Assembly (NCBI RefSeq): GCF_032062135.1
Contig: NC_092860.1
Location: 2,436,588-2,500,587, forward strand
Length of the DNA stretch: 64,000 nt
Direction of reading: 5' to 3'
Source of the DNA: Pyxicephalus adspersus
Lineage: Eukaryota > Chordata > Amphibia > Anura > Pyxicephalidae
In this document: piece by piece, positions 37,018-47,644 of the stretch
Layout: every line of letters begins with the position of its first letter
Position numbering within the stretch: the stretch's first letter is position 1
Notes under the pieces: model-generated
What the model saw: only the letters and a program-made list of their open reading frames with translations
Told to the model about the DNA's origin: nothing
Databases searched by the model: none
Position numbers and translations under genes: made by a program

Positions 37018-37147
37018 TAGTGTTGAGCAAACCCGAACTGTAAAGTACGGGTCCGTACCAAACTTTACGATTTTGGGTACCCGGACTTTGAGCCGAAGTT
37101 CAGCCGAACCCGGCAAACCCAAACTTCCAAGTGTTCACTCATCCCTA
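37018..37147. mobile_element. Short hAT-like MITE (TAGTGTTGAGC / GCTCATCCCTA type)
   Basis: TAGTGTTGAGCAAAC on the left matches the reverse complement of the right end (TAGGGATGAGTGAAC). The flanks TTCTTAAA (37010-37017) and TTCTTAAG (37148-37155) agree at 7 of 8 bases, a hAT-like target duplication. It is 130 bp and links the TAGTGTTG and TAGGGATGAG end types in one element. Confidence 0.82.
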
Positions 37148-37888
37148 TTCTTAAGTGATCATTCACTGGTCAATGAGACCGGGTAAATGATCAATATAAA
37201 TTGTTTGCCTGGAATACTCCACAAACCCATAATTCCTGCTCAGACGTACGTAAATCAGCAAAGGGCATTCCTTATTGGGAATACACCAATTGAATAGATT
37301 TGATTAAATTCAATGTTGAATTGATGTATAACCTACTGAAAGCATTGTATAGTGTATTTAAACTTCACACCTCTATTAAGCCATGAGCTCTAATAATATC
37401 ATCTGAGGTCTCAGCTGCTTCTCCGAGTTCTGTCATATGCTCGGCTTCTTCTGTCTGTGGTATAGTTCTGGATAGGGAAGGAAATCTCCTCGTTCTTGCA
37501 AAGCTAGTAATATTTTTTAAAGTTTTGTGTTTTAGGATGATACAGAAATAAATAACTTTGGGCCAGTGTCGGATAACAGTATTGGGTGAAGTCTTTTCAG
37601 GCTGAGACACATTTTAGATCATTCATAATTCGATTTGCTGTTAACCTGTGTCACGCTTCATTTCCCATTTCCTTGTACTGAGAGAGACTGCAAGCTGACG
37701 AATGCCAACCTATGTCTCCACTTTCTAATAGAATATGAAATTAACAATCATTGGGGTAATTTTTTATTTTATTTTATTTTTTTTTTTTGCAAGTTGATGG
37801 GCAGTATAAATCTTTATTATCTACCCAACATATAATGCCATGCTGGAAGGGTCTGATCCTTTAAGCTTGGAAATGGCATACACTTCTT

Positions 37889-37889
37889 A

Positions 37890-37922
<33 letters not shown>

Positions 37923-38376
37923 AAACAGGATTTATATAGCGCCAACATATTACGCATCCTGTACATTAAATAGGGGTTGCAAATGACAGACTAATACAGA
38001 CAGTGATACAGGAGGAGAGGACCCTGCCCCGAAGAGCTTACAATCTAGTAGGTGGGGGAATTTACACACAATAGGATGGGAGATATGGAATGGTGGGAAG
38101 CAGTGATGGTTTCAAAAGACAGAAGAAGACGAGTAGGCAGATTTGAATAAAATGGGTTTTAAGGGCACCTTTAAATGAGCAGAAAGTAAGAGCAAGCCGA
38201 ATAGGACGAGGAGACCATTCCAGAGAGTTGGAGCAGCTCTAGAAAAGTTTTGGAGCCGCGATGAGGTTATGAGTGAGGAAGTCATTAGTAGGTCATTGGA
38301 GGAGTGGAGAGAGAGGCAGGGGGGGTATTTTATTACCAGGTCAGAAATGTAAGTGGGACAAGAACTGTGGAGGGAT
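37889..38376 (-). mobile_element. L2-like LINE, 5'-truncated, with (ATT)n tail
   Basis: Reverse complement of the 3' end of the LINE at 3365: (ATT)n, AACAGGATTTATATAGCGCC, CCCCGAAGAGCTTACAATCT, and further into the decayed end of ORF2 (the region matching 3660-3860, such as AGAGCGCTC-like and GGTCATTGGAGGAG). It is the second longest LINE fragment in the window. Confidence 0.85.
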
Positions 38377-39329
38377 TACACACTTGTTATAAAACTGCAG
38401 TCCTGTGGCATCCGTGTGCTGCACCATCATGCGTATAAGTGTTTATATCTAACAGTCAAAGGATGTACAGAAACAAAGGGTCTGCTGCTAGGAAAGAGGG
38501 TAAAATACATTTTTAATTGACATGCAATTGGTTCATCCAACTGATGATTTGTGATAGCTAAAGAATAAGTCTTGTTATCAACATCCCCATGTAATAGACT
38601 TTTATCAACTCTCACCTGAAAAAGTTTTAAAAACTCTTTGAATTGAATCCATTTACGCATGTCAATCTTATTTCCTCTGTTGCTATGTACAGTTTATGTA
38701 GCTTTGGTGCTGTGTTGTTCAGAGCATCCACACCCATGTACATTGTACATCAAATGACTGTTTTACAAGATAATATTTGACTTGCCAGAATAGTATTTAA
38801 TTCATGATATCCGGTTTTGGTGATCGGTAATTGCGCATAATGATGATCGCATAGCACAGAAATTTATCCAGCTTACAAATCCAAAACATATCTGTAATCC
38901 GTGACAGCAAAACAAAGAGAGGATGGAAGGAGGCTAAGCAGAAATAAGACTTGGCACCTAGACGTGAAAGTCTGGCGCCCGATGTCAAGTGATGTCATTA
39001 TTTGGGGTTCTGTGCTTGTTTGGTTGTAATTTGCCCTGATTCGTCCCGCTCTTTGATTCTGTTACATATTGCCTGTGAAGTGTGTATATGCTGATCATTC
39101 TGCATTAGCATCTACAGACTGTCACAGGGTAGATATACAACACAAGCATTCAAACATGGTGTGCTAGTCTATAATGCTGAACTGAATTTACTTTGAGATA
39201 CAGATTGAATTCCCTGCTAGGGCTGTTTAATATGTTGCAAAGTTTTTAGCAAACTTATATTGTAGAGTTCTGCTTTCTTCTCTCATTTAGATACAGACCA
39301 GCCTAACAATTACAATCTAAGTGTTATTA

Positions 39330-39446
39330 TTGGTCTTTATTTATAAATAACCATTATATTAGACATTGTTGTACAATAAATTGCTTTTGCAAATTGACAT
39401 ATACAAACAATGTGGAGGAGATGATGACCCTGCCCAGCAGAGCTTA
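39330..39446 (-). mobile_element. Old L2-like LINE tail
   Basis: TTTGCAAATTGACATATACA and GACCCTGCCCAGCAGAGCTT follow the order of the tail at 3940-4100 on the minus strand, with many substitutions. The MITE at 39447 begins within its last recognisable bases. Confidence 0.6.
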
Positions 39447-39759
39447 CAGTCTACGTACACACGTCACATGATTCTTGTCCGATGATCACCTTAGGGCTGA
39501 TATTGGATGAGCATCTGACATGTATACAGCACTCATCCAACGTTATGGATCCACAAACAACGAACTATCATAAAACAAGTAAAGTGGAGCAAGCACAGCG
39601 GGGTGCCGCTCATTCATTCACTCCCTCCCCTCTCCATAGAGCAGAATGGCGCTGTATGTACAGATTTTGTTCATGCATCATTCAGTTTTTTCTTGTTGGA
39701 AAGGGTCGTAAAAGATTTTTTCCAACAACAAAAAATCTAAAGTGTTTACTTAGCCTAAG
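39447..39759. mobile_element. GTACACACG-type MITE (copy 2)
   Basis: Left end CAGTCTACGTACACACGTCA; right end AAGTGTTTACTTAGCCTAAG, giving imperfect inverted repeats. The interior (CATGTATACAGCACTCATCC, CCTCTCCATAGAGCAGAATG, TTCATGCATCATTC) corresponds to 57600-57923 in inverted order. It appears to have inserted into an older LINE tail. Confidence 0.65.
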
Positions 39760-39848
39760 AGTTGCATATAAGAGTAAACTGCTGCTGTTAGCCGCTCCTA
39801 GTTGGCCCTCTTCAATACTGTGTGGTTTAACACTGCAGTTGTGTCATG

Positions 39849-40092
39849 CACCAGTCCTAATGTCCCTCAAAGGAGCTCACAATCTAATGTCCCTACCATA
39901 GTCATATGCCATTAACACAATCTAAGGCCAAATTTAAGGGGAAGTTAATGAACTGCATGTTTTTGGAATGTGGGAGGAAACCCACGCAAACACAGGAGAA
40001 TATGCAAACTTAATGCAGATAATGCCCTTGCCCGAACCTGAGACCCAGCGCTGCAAAGGCCATAGTGCTAACCACTGAGCCGACTATGCTAT
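39849..40092 (-). mobile_element. tRNA-headed SINE
   Basis: Minus-strand copy of the element at 18241. AAGGAGCTCACAATCTAATG is the tail, AATGTGGGAGGAAACCCACG the body, and GGCCATAGTGCTAACCACTG AGCC the A-box region. The (TATA)n tail end is missing. Confidence 0.75.
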
Positions 40093-41478
40093 GAATTATG
40101 ACTTTCTCACACATTACCTCTTCTCTTGTGTGGCTTCAAGACTTCTCCGAGGTTAGAATACTCTGACTTGTCAAAGCCCCTCAAAGCCAACCTTTTATAC
40201 TTGTCTACCCACCTTCCTCTCTCCTAAGCATTACTAATTAGCCACAGCTTTGTTTTCCCTACTTATTGAATATTAGGCTCACTTATTTATATACTGTCTG
40301 AGATATACTTTGAGAGATAAACTCGTTAATACTATAATTAAATAAATGTAAGTTATTGTGTTCGTGGTGGAGTCTGATTTCAGTGATGCATTGAAATATT
40401 ATATCTTCATTGTCATCTATACTATAACTCCCCAGGGTGGTGCAGGACATTGAATACATTGTCAGGTAAGATGTCATAATGTTCTTCTGTATTCCAGCTT
40501 CTTCGATTTTGGCTTAGGTTATGTATTGTTACGACAGGCTTGTAAAACCTCTGTGTTTGTGGCCCCAAGGTAAACATTGGGAGGAGGAGCTGCGCTACAT
40601 ATTGACAATCACTTCGTACTGCAGCACTTCCATTAGATATTGTCTTTCCTGCAGGCACAATTGTACACCAAAGATATCTGACAGGTTGAGCATGGCTGGA
40701 AGACAGGATAACGGATCTTTCATACATTTTGTTATTGTTAAAAAAATAAATAATCATAATGATAAAAAATACTTTACATTTTCCCTATTTGGATTCTGGA
40801 GCTGGAATTAGTCATTGTTCATATAAAAAGAATTTCTGATTGTGGTTTATTGTCCTAAAGGTTTTACCTGCCTGCATTTGTAATTGCGGTAAACGCGTGA
40901 CCTTATCTAGGATCGGAGACATCAATGTACAGACATTTCATGCTATTTATGGGTTACCTGGACTCCGTTACAGATCTCACCCTGGCAAAATTTAATAGCT
41001 AAAAGCAATGAACTGAAAAATGAATTCAGGTTTGAATGCACAATGCTTATAAGCTAGCCTATTTCTGTTGTATATACAATTTATAGAGCAAGTGGAGGAA
41101 ACATTTAAAGTTGGAGGTATTAGTATTTGGGCAAAATGTTGTGTGTGAGCTCATTATCTCTGGTGTCTAAGGGTCTGGTGAATCTGTGGCCCTATGTTTA
41201 GGGTCTATTTGCATTTATGTGCTGCAGGATTTGTCATAATTTGAATGGGATAAGTGGCAGGGTACTATTGATCTGCATAACATAGTACATATATATGCAT
41301 GGGATCTTAGCAGTTCAGAAGGATTTCCTAGCCTTTAAGAGCTGAAACAAAAATATATAAATGCTGATCAAGAAAGACAACATGTTTGTGTTTCATGTAC
41401 ATATATGTAGATTTTCCACCTTGTTCCTATCTGTATACCAAGCAGTATTGTCAACAGCTCTGGTAATAGCTACTTAAA

Positions 41479-41541
41479 TATTAATAATAAACAGGATGTA
41501 TATAGCGCCAACATATTACACAGCGCTGTACATTAAATAGT
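41479..41541 (-). mobile_element. L2-like LINE tail fragment
   Basis: AATAATAAACAGGATGTATA followed by AGCGCCAACATATTACACAG and GCTGTACATTAAATAG, the extreme 3' end of the LINE on the minus strand. Confidence 0.75.
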
Positions 41542-41592
41542 GATCAGGTACCCATATAAAGTGTGCTGTATTCAGTGCTGGTTACCAAACTG

Positions 41593-42649
41593 GTAGACTT
41601 AAAACATCATAAAACAAAGATATAGCTGAACAGTCAGGAAAGTTAGCACCAGGGGTGTAGCCATAAAAAAAGAAGAGGGGGCGTGGTACATGCCCGCCCC
41701 ACTACACCCCTGCCTAAGAATCTTCCCCCAGAGTGACATTATGATACCAGAACCCGCCCCCTGAGCCTGCAATTCCTTATGAGAGACATGGTCCGTAGCT
41801 CTGGCCGGTGTGTTCCCTCCCAGCGGGGTCCTTCTCCTGACCCCACCGGGGGACGGACTGGCCAGGGCTGTGGACCATCAAAAGATACTTTGCAAAATAA
41901 GAGTGGGTACGTGTGCCCATTTCCGAAAAAAGTGAGGGCAGGGTGTTCCCACTGTGCTCGCCCCACTACACCCCTGGTTAGCACCCTCTGATGATTAGAT
42001 AGTTTCTAAAGAGTAAAGTTCTAGGTCTGCCTAAGGAGGAAATTACTTTATTACTTTTTTTTTACTATTTTACATTTCTAAATTTGAACACACTTGGCAC
42101 ATGGAGTCTCAGGTTTATTACCTGTAAAAAATGCTGATATTAGAACATTTTCTTTCTTTCATATTTTTAGAAAGCTTGGATAAGAGTTAATTAGAGCAGA
42201 ATCTGGTGAATAAGTTGGATGGTCTATAAACCAAAACCCAACCTATTGAGGAACATTCATTGTCCTGTGAGCAGGTGCATTGTGTGCAGAATAAGAACAT
42301 CTTTTCGGGACATCCCATCCCATCCGTTTTCTCTTAACTCCCCCTTTAATCAGTACACCAAATTAGAGATTAATGTTCTACATGTCAATATCGTGACTAT
42401 TGGTGTACCAAACGCTCTATGAATTTTAAACCCAACAAATTCCCTGGATATCTCTCATGTTTATCTGCTGATCTGCCAAAATCAAGCCATGAATAATATA
42501 AACAATTATAAAAGTTAAAGCTGGTAAAGGCCTCCCAAATCTTTGATTACAAAATTTCCGGCTTATTGATGGCACACCATTTTTTTACAGTTGGGTATGA
42601 CGGTAATTTGTCACTCAACTTTTGGAATTAGGTTTTCCTTTGTAGTTTA
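41593..42649 (+). repeat. Segmental duplication, copy A
   Basis: Starts GTAGACTTAAAACATC, carries a hAT MITE, then unique-looking sequence (AGAGTAAAGTTCTAGGTCTG, GACATCCCATCCCATCCG, CTTATTGATGGCACACCA), and ends near GGTTTTCCTTTGTAGTTTA. Copy B (44688-45660) repeats the same order in the same orientation. Confidence 0.9.
41650..41976. mobile_element. hAT-type MITE, CAGGGGTGTAG family (copy 2)
   Basis: CAGGGGTGTAGCCATAAAAA to CCCCACTACACCCCTG, flanked by perfect GTTAGCAC repeats (41642-41649 and 41977-41984). The 327-bp length matches the copy at 16345. GC content is much higher than in the surroundings. Confidence 0.92.
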
Positions 42650-43239
42650 CTTTCGGCAGGAACATGATCCTTATGATGACCTAAAGCTTGGCACGTAAAA
42701 ATTCCCCACTTTTCCGTAACAGGGTTCTGTCAGTGATCTGAATATTAATGAAATGATGCCGCAAAGCAGCAGTTTACAATTTAAAATAACACATTTCCTG
42801 TTATAGTGACTAAATCACGCTCATACTTTGGGATGTGGGTCAGGCCGAAAACCTTTCAACACCTACTCTTGTAGCTCTAGCTCAGCTGGGGCAGGTCAGG
42901 CCTCTGCAGAAAGACCACTGCTTCCAGGCAAAGAGCAAAGGTGTTTCTCTGCAGCATGCTGGATGGAGACCCACTTTTGTACTTGGGCTGTGACTGCTAT
43001 CCAAACAAAATGAACAGCCGGTCTTTGTGCACCTCTTTGTTTTGATGCACCTGCAATGTATACAGTTAATTTAAAGTGAAGGTTCAATTGGTTAGAAAAA
43101 CATTTATTTCCATGTGTTCCCATTGCAGGGAACCCATGTTTGTGGGCAAAATTGCTAGTAAATAAAATTTTGTAATTCTTTCTCTATAATACATTCATCC
43201 ACCACCCCCACCAGGCAGACCTGAGAAAGTGAACATTAA

Positions 43240-43470
43240 ACAAATCAATTGCAAGGTGGCATGGATGGTTCCTCACCTGTGCTGCACTGATCCCTAAGCT
43301 TGAATCCCAACAAGAATATTATTGCATGTTCTATGCGTGTTTGCTTGGGTTTTCTCCAGGGATATTCATTTCCCCCACACCTTTGAAAAAGATGCAGATA
43401 GGTAATAACTTTTTTTGGTAATGATAAAAATAAGCAGCAGGGCCAGAGTGTATTGGGAACTACTTGGCAC
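43240..43470 (+). mobile_element. Degraded tRNA-headed SINE
   Basis: GGTGGCATGGATGGTTCCTC, CTTGAATCCCAACAAG, GTTTGCTTGGGTTTTCTCCA and GATGCAGATAGGTAAT fall in the order of the SINE at 18241. It is heavily diverged. Confidence 0.5.
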
Positions 43471-44503
43471 AACATGGATACATGAGAATAATATAAAAGA
43501 ATAAAACTAATTAAAATTTAAAAAATCAATTGCAGATTTAAAACGCTCTTGAAGCCAAAGAAAACTTTTTATAGGTATTCTTGAAAGAGGCTGTTCAAAG
43601 TTTTACAGTCCTCCACTTATTATTTAACACCGAGGACAGTGGAAAGTTTAAGTCCTTATCTGAAATTGCAGCATTATCAAGACCACTCAAGTATACTATT
43701 GGCTGCAGACAAATAATTCATCTTGTTTAAAAGTAAAAGATCACTAATATACGTTTTATAAGCTCCATGAAAAATATTCTTACAGAATCAATTTATGAAA
43801 CTAAAACTGTGAAAATTATGAGGATTTAAGTGTCCTGTGAGGTTCTACTGATGTGAATTTCAGTAATTACCAGAAAAAGCTCTGCCTTTCTGTCTTTACT
43901 TTGAAAATGATGACTGTCTGACTGCAATATATAAATTAATAAGTGTAGAGCAATTTTATGGCAACAAATTCAGACCGCATGAGTTCTATTCACATTCCAG
44001 GCCATAGATTTGGAACATATTGATGTGTTCAGCGTGAGGGCCAGGTAACTGGCATTTCATCACAAATGAATCCTAACATATTGTTCTCAGAAAAGGTTTA
44101 CTTTTAAGACCTGGAAATTAATAAGCAAGTATTTTCACAAGCAAATAAAAGAACTTTAATTGTTTTCTAAAAACCATTTCTAAGATAAGCTGTATGGAAA
44201 GGATTTGTCATTGCTGACTTGTTTTCAGAAATAGCGATCTTCATCCTCATCTAGTGAATCACTGACCTGAAATAAAAATGCAGCCGGTGAAGTTCTTGAT
44301 CCCAGCTTGCATATTTTTTTTTTAGCTTGGAGACTAACTGAACAGTAAAACTAGAATGAAAAAGATAGTAACCAGAACATGCAGAAAAGAATTGGGTTTA
44401 TACAGGAATAATAAGGTTTTGATTATTAAGACTGTGCAGGAATACCAATGAACTATATTTGCCCCTCTAGCTTGCTTTTCTTGCTTGTTACACCTGGAGA
44501 GTC

Positions 44504-44550
44504 GGGGTCATAGTCACTGCCATATGGTCTATAGCAGTGACTATGACCCC
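44504..44550. other. Perfect 17-bp hairpin
   Basis: GGGGTCATAGTCACTGC (44504-44520) is separated by 13 bases from its exact reverse complement (44534-44550). It sits about 140 bases upstream of duplication copy B and has no counterpart in front of copy A. Confidence 0.75.
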
Positions 44551-44687
44551 TATAGGTTAGGCAGTTGGTGGAGCAGCTACTGTTGGACTTCAGATGAAAT
44601 CTGACCCCTGATACAATATAAAGAGACAGATACAATAATACAGATACTTGAATTCTTGCATTTTGCTGTTTGTGACTAGTTCCCTTA

Positions 44688-45660
44688 GTAGACTTAAAAC
44701 ATCGGATCACCCTTGCAGAACCAGAGATATAGCTGAACAATAGGTTAGCACCAGGGGTGTAGTCTTAAAAAGAAAAGAAGGCACAGTACGTGCCGGCCCC
44801 ACTATGCCACTGCCTATGTGTCACTCAGAAGGGGAAGAAACTTCCCCCAGAGTGATGTTATGTTACCAGAACCCGCCCCCTGAGCCTGCAATTCCGCGGC
44901 TCTGGCCAGTGGGGGGTGGACTGGCCAGGGCCGCGGACCACCAAAAAATACTTTGCAAACTAAGAGTGGGTACGCCCATTCCCGAGAAAGTGAGGGCAGG
45001 GCGTTCCCACTGTGCTCGCCCCACTACACCCCTGGTTAGCACCCTCTGATGATTAGATTCTAAAGAGTAAAGTTCTAGGTCTGACTAAGGAGAGAATTAC
45101 TTTTTTTTATTATTTTACATTTCTAAATTGAACACACTTGGCACATGGAGTCTCAAATTTACTACACGTAAAAATTCTGATGTCTTTCTTTCACATTCTT
45201 TAGAAAGGTTAGATAATATTTTATTAGAGCAGAATCTGGTGAATAGGTTGGATGGTCTATGAACCTAAACCCAACGTATTCAGAACATTCATTGTCCTGC
45301 AGAATAAGAACATCTTTTCGAGACATCCCATCCCATCCGTTTTCTTTCAGCTCCTCCTTTAATCAGTACAAGGAATTAGAGATGTGTTCTACGTGACAAT
45401 ATTGTGACTATTGGTGTACCAAACGGCCTATGAATTTTGAACCCAACAAATTCTCTGGATATCTCTCGTGTCTATCTGCTGATCTGCCAAAATCAAGCCA
45501 TGAATATTATAAACAATTATATGAGTTGAAGCTGGTAAAGGCCTCACAAATCTTTGGTTACAAATTTTCTGGCTTATTGATGGCACACCATTATTTTACA
45601 GTTGGGTATAACTGTAATTTGTCACTCAACTTTTAGAATTAGGTTTTCCTTTGGAGTTTA
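44688..45660 (+). repeat. Segmental duplication, copy B
   Basis: Same order as copy A, with scattered substitutions and small indels. It is bracketed by a 17-bp direct repeat, TTGAATTCTTGCATTTT, at 44648-44664 and 45662-45678. Confidence 0.9.
44752..45034. mobile_element. hAT-type MITE, CAGGGGTGTAG family (copy 3, inside duplication B)
   Basis: Flanked by GTTAGCAC on both sides (44744-44751 and 45035-45042), the same flank as copy 2. It was therefore copied by the segmental duplication and is not a new insertion. It has lost about 45 bases relative to copy 2. Confidence 0.92.
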
Positions 45661-45861
45661 TTTGAATTCTTGCATTTTCCCTTTAGTTCCCTTTTAGGTT
45701 CATTATTGTAGATAATGAGCTTGACAGTTTATTCCCATCATAAAATCTCTTGTTAAAAAACAGTTTGTGCGCCAGCACCCTTATATTTATTCCTTCTGCA
45801 TCTTCTTGCCAGTAATGCCAGGTTGACTCAGTAACCAACTTTGTCTGTGTTTGCTTAACAG

Positions 45862-45969
45862 ACTGGAAAGACTACGACGGACGAGAGTTCAGGCACAAGG
45901 GACAGAATGAAGCGCTGGAGCGTCTCCTGCAGCAGGTCCGAACTGTTCATCAACATTACAGCTGTCGAG
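45862..45969 (+). CDS. ANKFN1: ANKFN1 internal exon: conserved linker after the FN3 domain
   Basis: This is a 108-bp exon with acceptor TGTTTGCTTAACAG and donor GTAACA. Its first two bases (AC) complete the asparagine codon opened at 35543. The 35 codons that follow include WKDYDGREFRHKGQNEALER and LLQQVRTVHQHYSCR, which I recognise as the segment directly after FN3 in vertebrate ANKFN1 (my recollection of the human form differs by a few residues only). The final G starts a codon completed in a downstream exon outside the window. The segment has no named domain; it opens the long conserved C-terminal region of the family. The open frame on the opposite strand (45855-46061) is a shadow. Confidence 0.95.
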
Positions 45970-46389
45970 GTAACAGTAAGAGAATGAAACCTTGCCAGAC
46001 TTGGCAACTGAAGAGTCTGAATTACCTGTCTGCAAAGAGTCGGGGCAATATCTTTCATCAAAAAATCAGAGTCCCATGTGTCAGCTCACAGCAGGGTGGC
46101 AGCCAAGCAAATCTTTCAAATTAGTCTGCAGTCACCCGCATAGCATCGTAATACTGCGGCAATACAAGTAAGGAAAATGCAGATGAGGTCTCTGGTAGGG
46201 TCAGATAATAGAATTAGGCGATTCAGCATGTCTTACTAAATTGTACATTCTTCCTTCTCAAAGCAGCCAACTTCTTTTTTGTTTCCTGATGTGAACAAAT
46301 TCACGTAAATCCTTTACTTCTCTTATGTATTCCTTCAAAAGATTAAATCATTTTTTATAAGGGCTAACAAAATTATGAAAGCTGTAATC

Positions 46390-46887
46390 CAGGGGTGCCA
46401 GGCTCACATACACAGAGGGCCGATATTAAAAACTTAGACCAAGTTAGGGGCCAAACTTGAAATGTATTGAAAAAATTGAGGAAGTTTACTACATCATCCA
46501 TAACTAAAAAAAACAAACCCCTCTACACACACATTAGGGTTGAAAAGACCAATTTCTGTCTATCTATGCAGGCTGTGTGTTGTTCATTCTCTCACATCAC
46601 AAGTTTGTCTGACACTAAATATTACACTATGCAGTCTCTAATGGATTGAAACAAACACAATGCCCCTGGTAGTCAGGCACCATGTGATCATTGCCTAGGC
46701 TTTGTGTCACATGATGGGTGTACAGGAATAATGTCTATGTATTGCATGTACTGAAAATGATGATGTGAGGTGTTAATATGGACGGGCGGGCCAGATGTAG
46801 TCAAGTTTAGGAATTCTTTGGGGGGGCAAAAAAAGGGCCTTGAGGGCCAGATTTGGCCCACGGGTGGCCCACAGTTTGACACCCCTG
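46390..46887. mobile_element. hAT-type MITE, CAGGGGTGTCAAACTC family (copy 3)
   Basis: A perfect 8-bp duplication, CTGTAATC, flanks it (46382-46389 and 46888-46895). The left end CAGGGGTGCCAGGCTCACAT has drifted, while the right end CAGTTTGACACCCCTG is intact. It is 498 bp. Confidence 0.92.
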
Positions 46888-47230
46888 CTGTAATCTTTTG
46901 GGACTTCCTTTTTGGGCCTTATACAGTTCAACTTAATAATAAAAAAGGTTCCTTTGAACCTTTTATTAGTTAAATAAAATACTAGCAGCCTTTTGTAGGG
47001 GAGCTTCAGCTGCTTGACCTCCTGTAACGTAATGAATTGACCAGTCAGTGCTCTGATTTATTTAAGTTGGTTGATCGTGACCTTATGGGTCATTAGTTTG
47101 GTAATTGTCTAGATTTGGACTTATTTCTTAAACAGGGACTAAAAATGCAGATCATTAGCTTGCCAAATAATTTACATAACAATATAATTAATTTAAACAT
47201 AATAAAAACTCGGTTGAAGAGATTTAACTA

Positions 47231-47644
47231 TAGTAAAACCCCGGTTATCCGGAACTCAGATAACCGGAATATTCAGATAACCGGGACCCAACAGCTTCGC
47301 TTACTTGATTGCTCCTGCAGCCCTAGTGGAGCTGTGGCATGTATTCTGCATCCAAGAACACATACCACAGGGCCGCTAGGGCTGCAGGAGCAAATAGGAA
47401 AGTAGATCCCTGCTCATTGCTCCGCTCCGTGATTGGTTGAGGAAAGGGAAACCCTGATGATGCTTGCACCATCATCAGGATTTCCCTTTTCTAAGCCATT
47501 TAGCACTAGAGGTGAATGGGGGCAAGTCTCCCTATTGAAGTCTAGTGCGAAATGGCTGAGAAAAGGAAACCTCAGTTAACCGGAAACTACAGTTATGTGG
47601 AATCGGCCATTTCCCGTGGGTGCCAGATAACCGAGGTTCTGCTG
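47231..47644. mobile_element. Pogo-like MITE made of nested palindromes
   Basis: The left end TAGTAAAACCCCGGTTATCC matches the reverse complement of the right end (CAGCAGAACCTCGGTTATCT), and TA lies on both sides (47229-47230, 47645-47646), as in pogo/Tigger elements. Inside are three stacked palindromes: TGCTCCTGCAGCCCTAG with its complement near 47375-47395, CCTGATGATG/CATCATCAGG near 47452-47480, and a GCCATTT...CACTAGAGGTGAAT pair near 47495-47560. Several modules match the TAGTGTTG elements. Confidence 0.78.

Larger units (their letters stand above)
35544..45861 (+). other. ANKFN1 intron (10.3 kb)
   Basis: Holds LINE tails, SINEs, MITEs and a 1-kb segmental duplication, each listed separately. 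I recognise nothing in 35544-36660, 37160-37885, 38380-39325, 40095-41475, 42655-43235 and 43475-44500. Confidence 0.75.
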
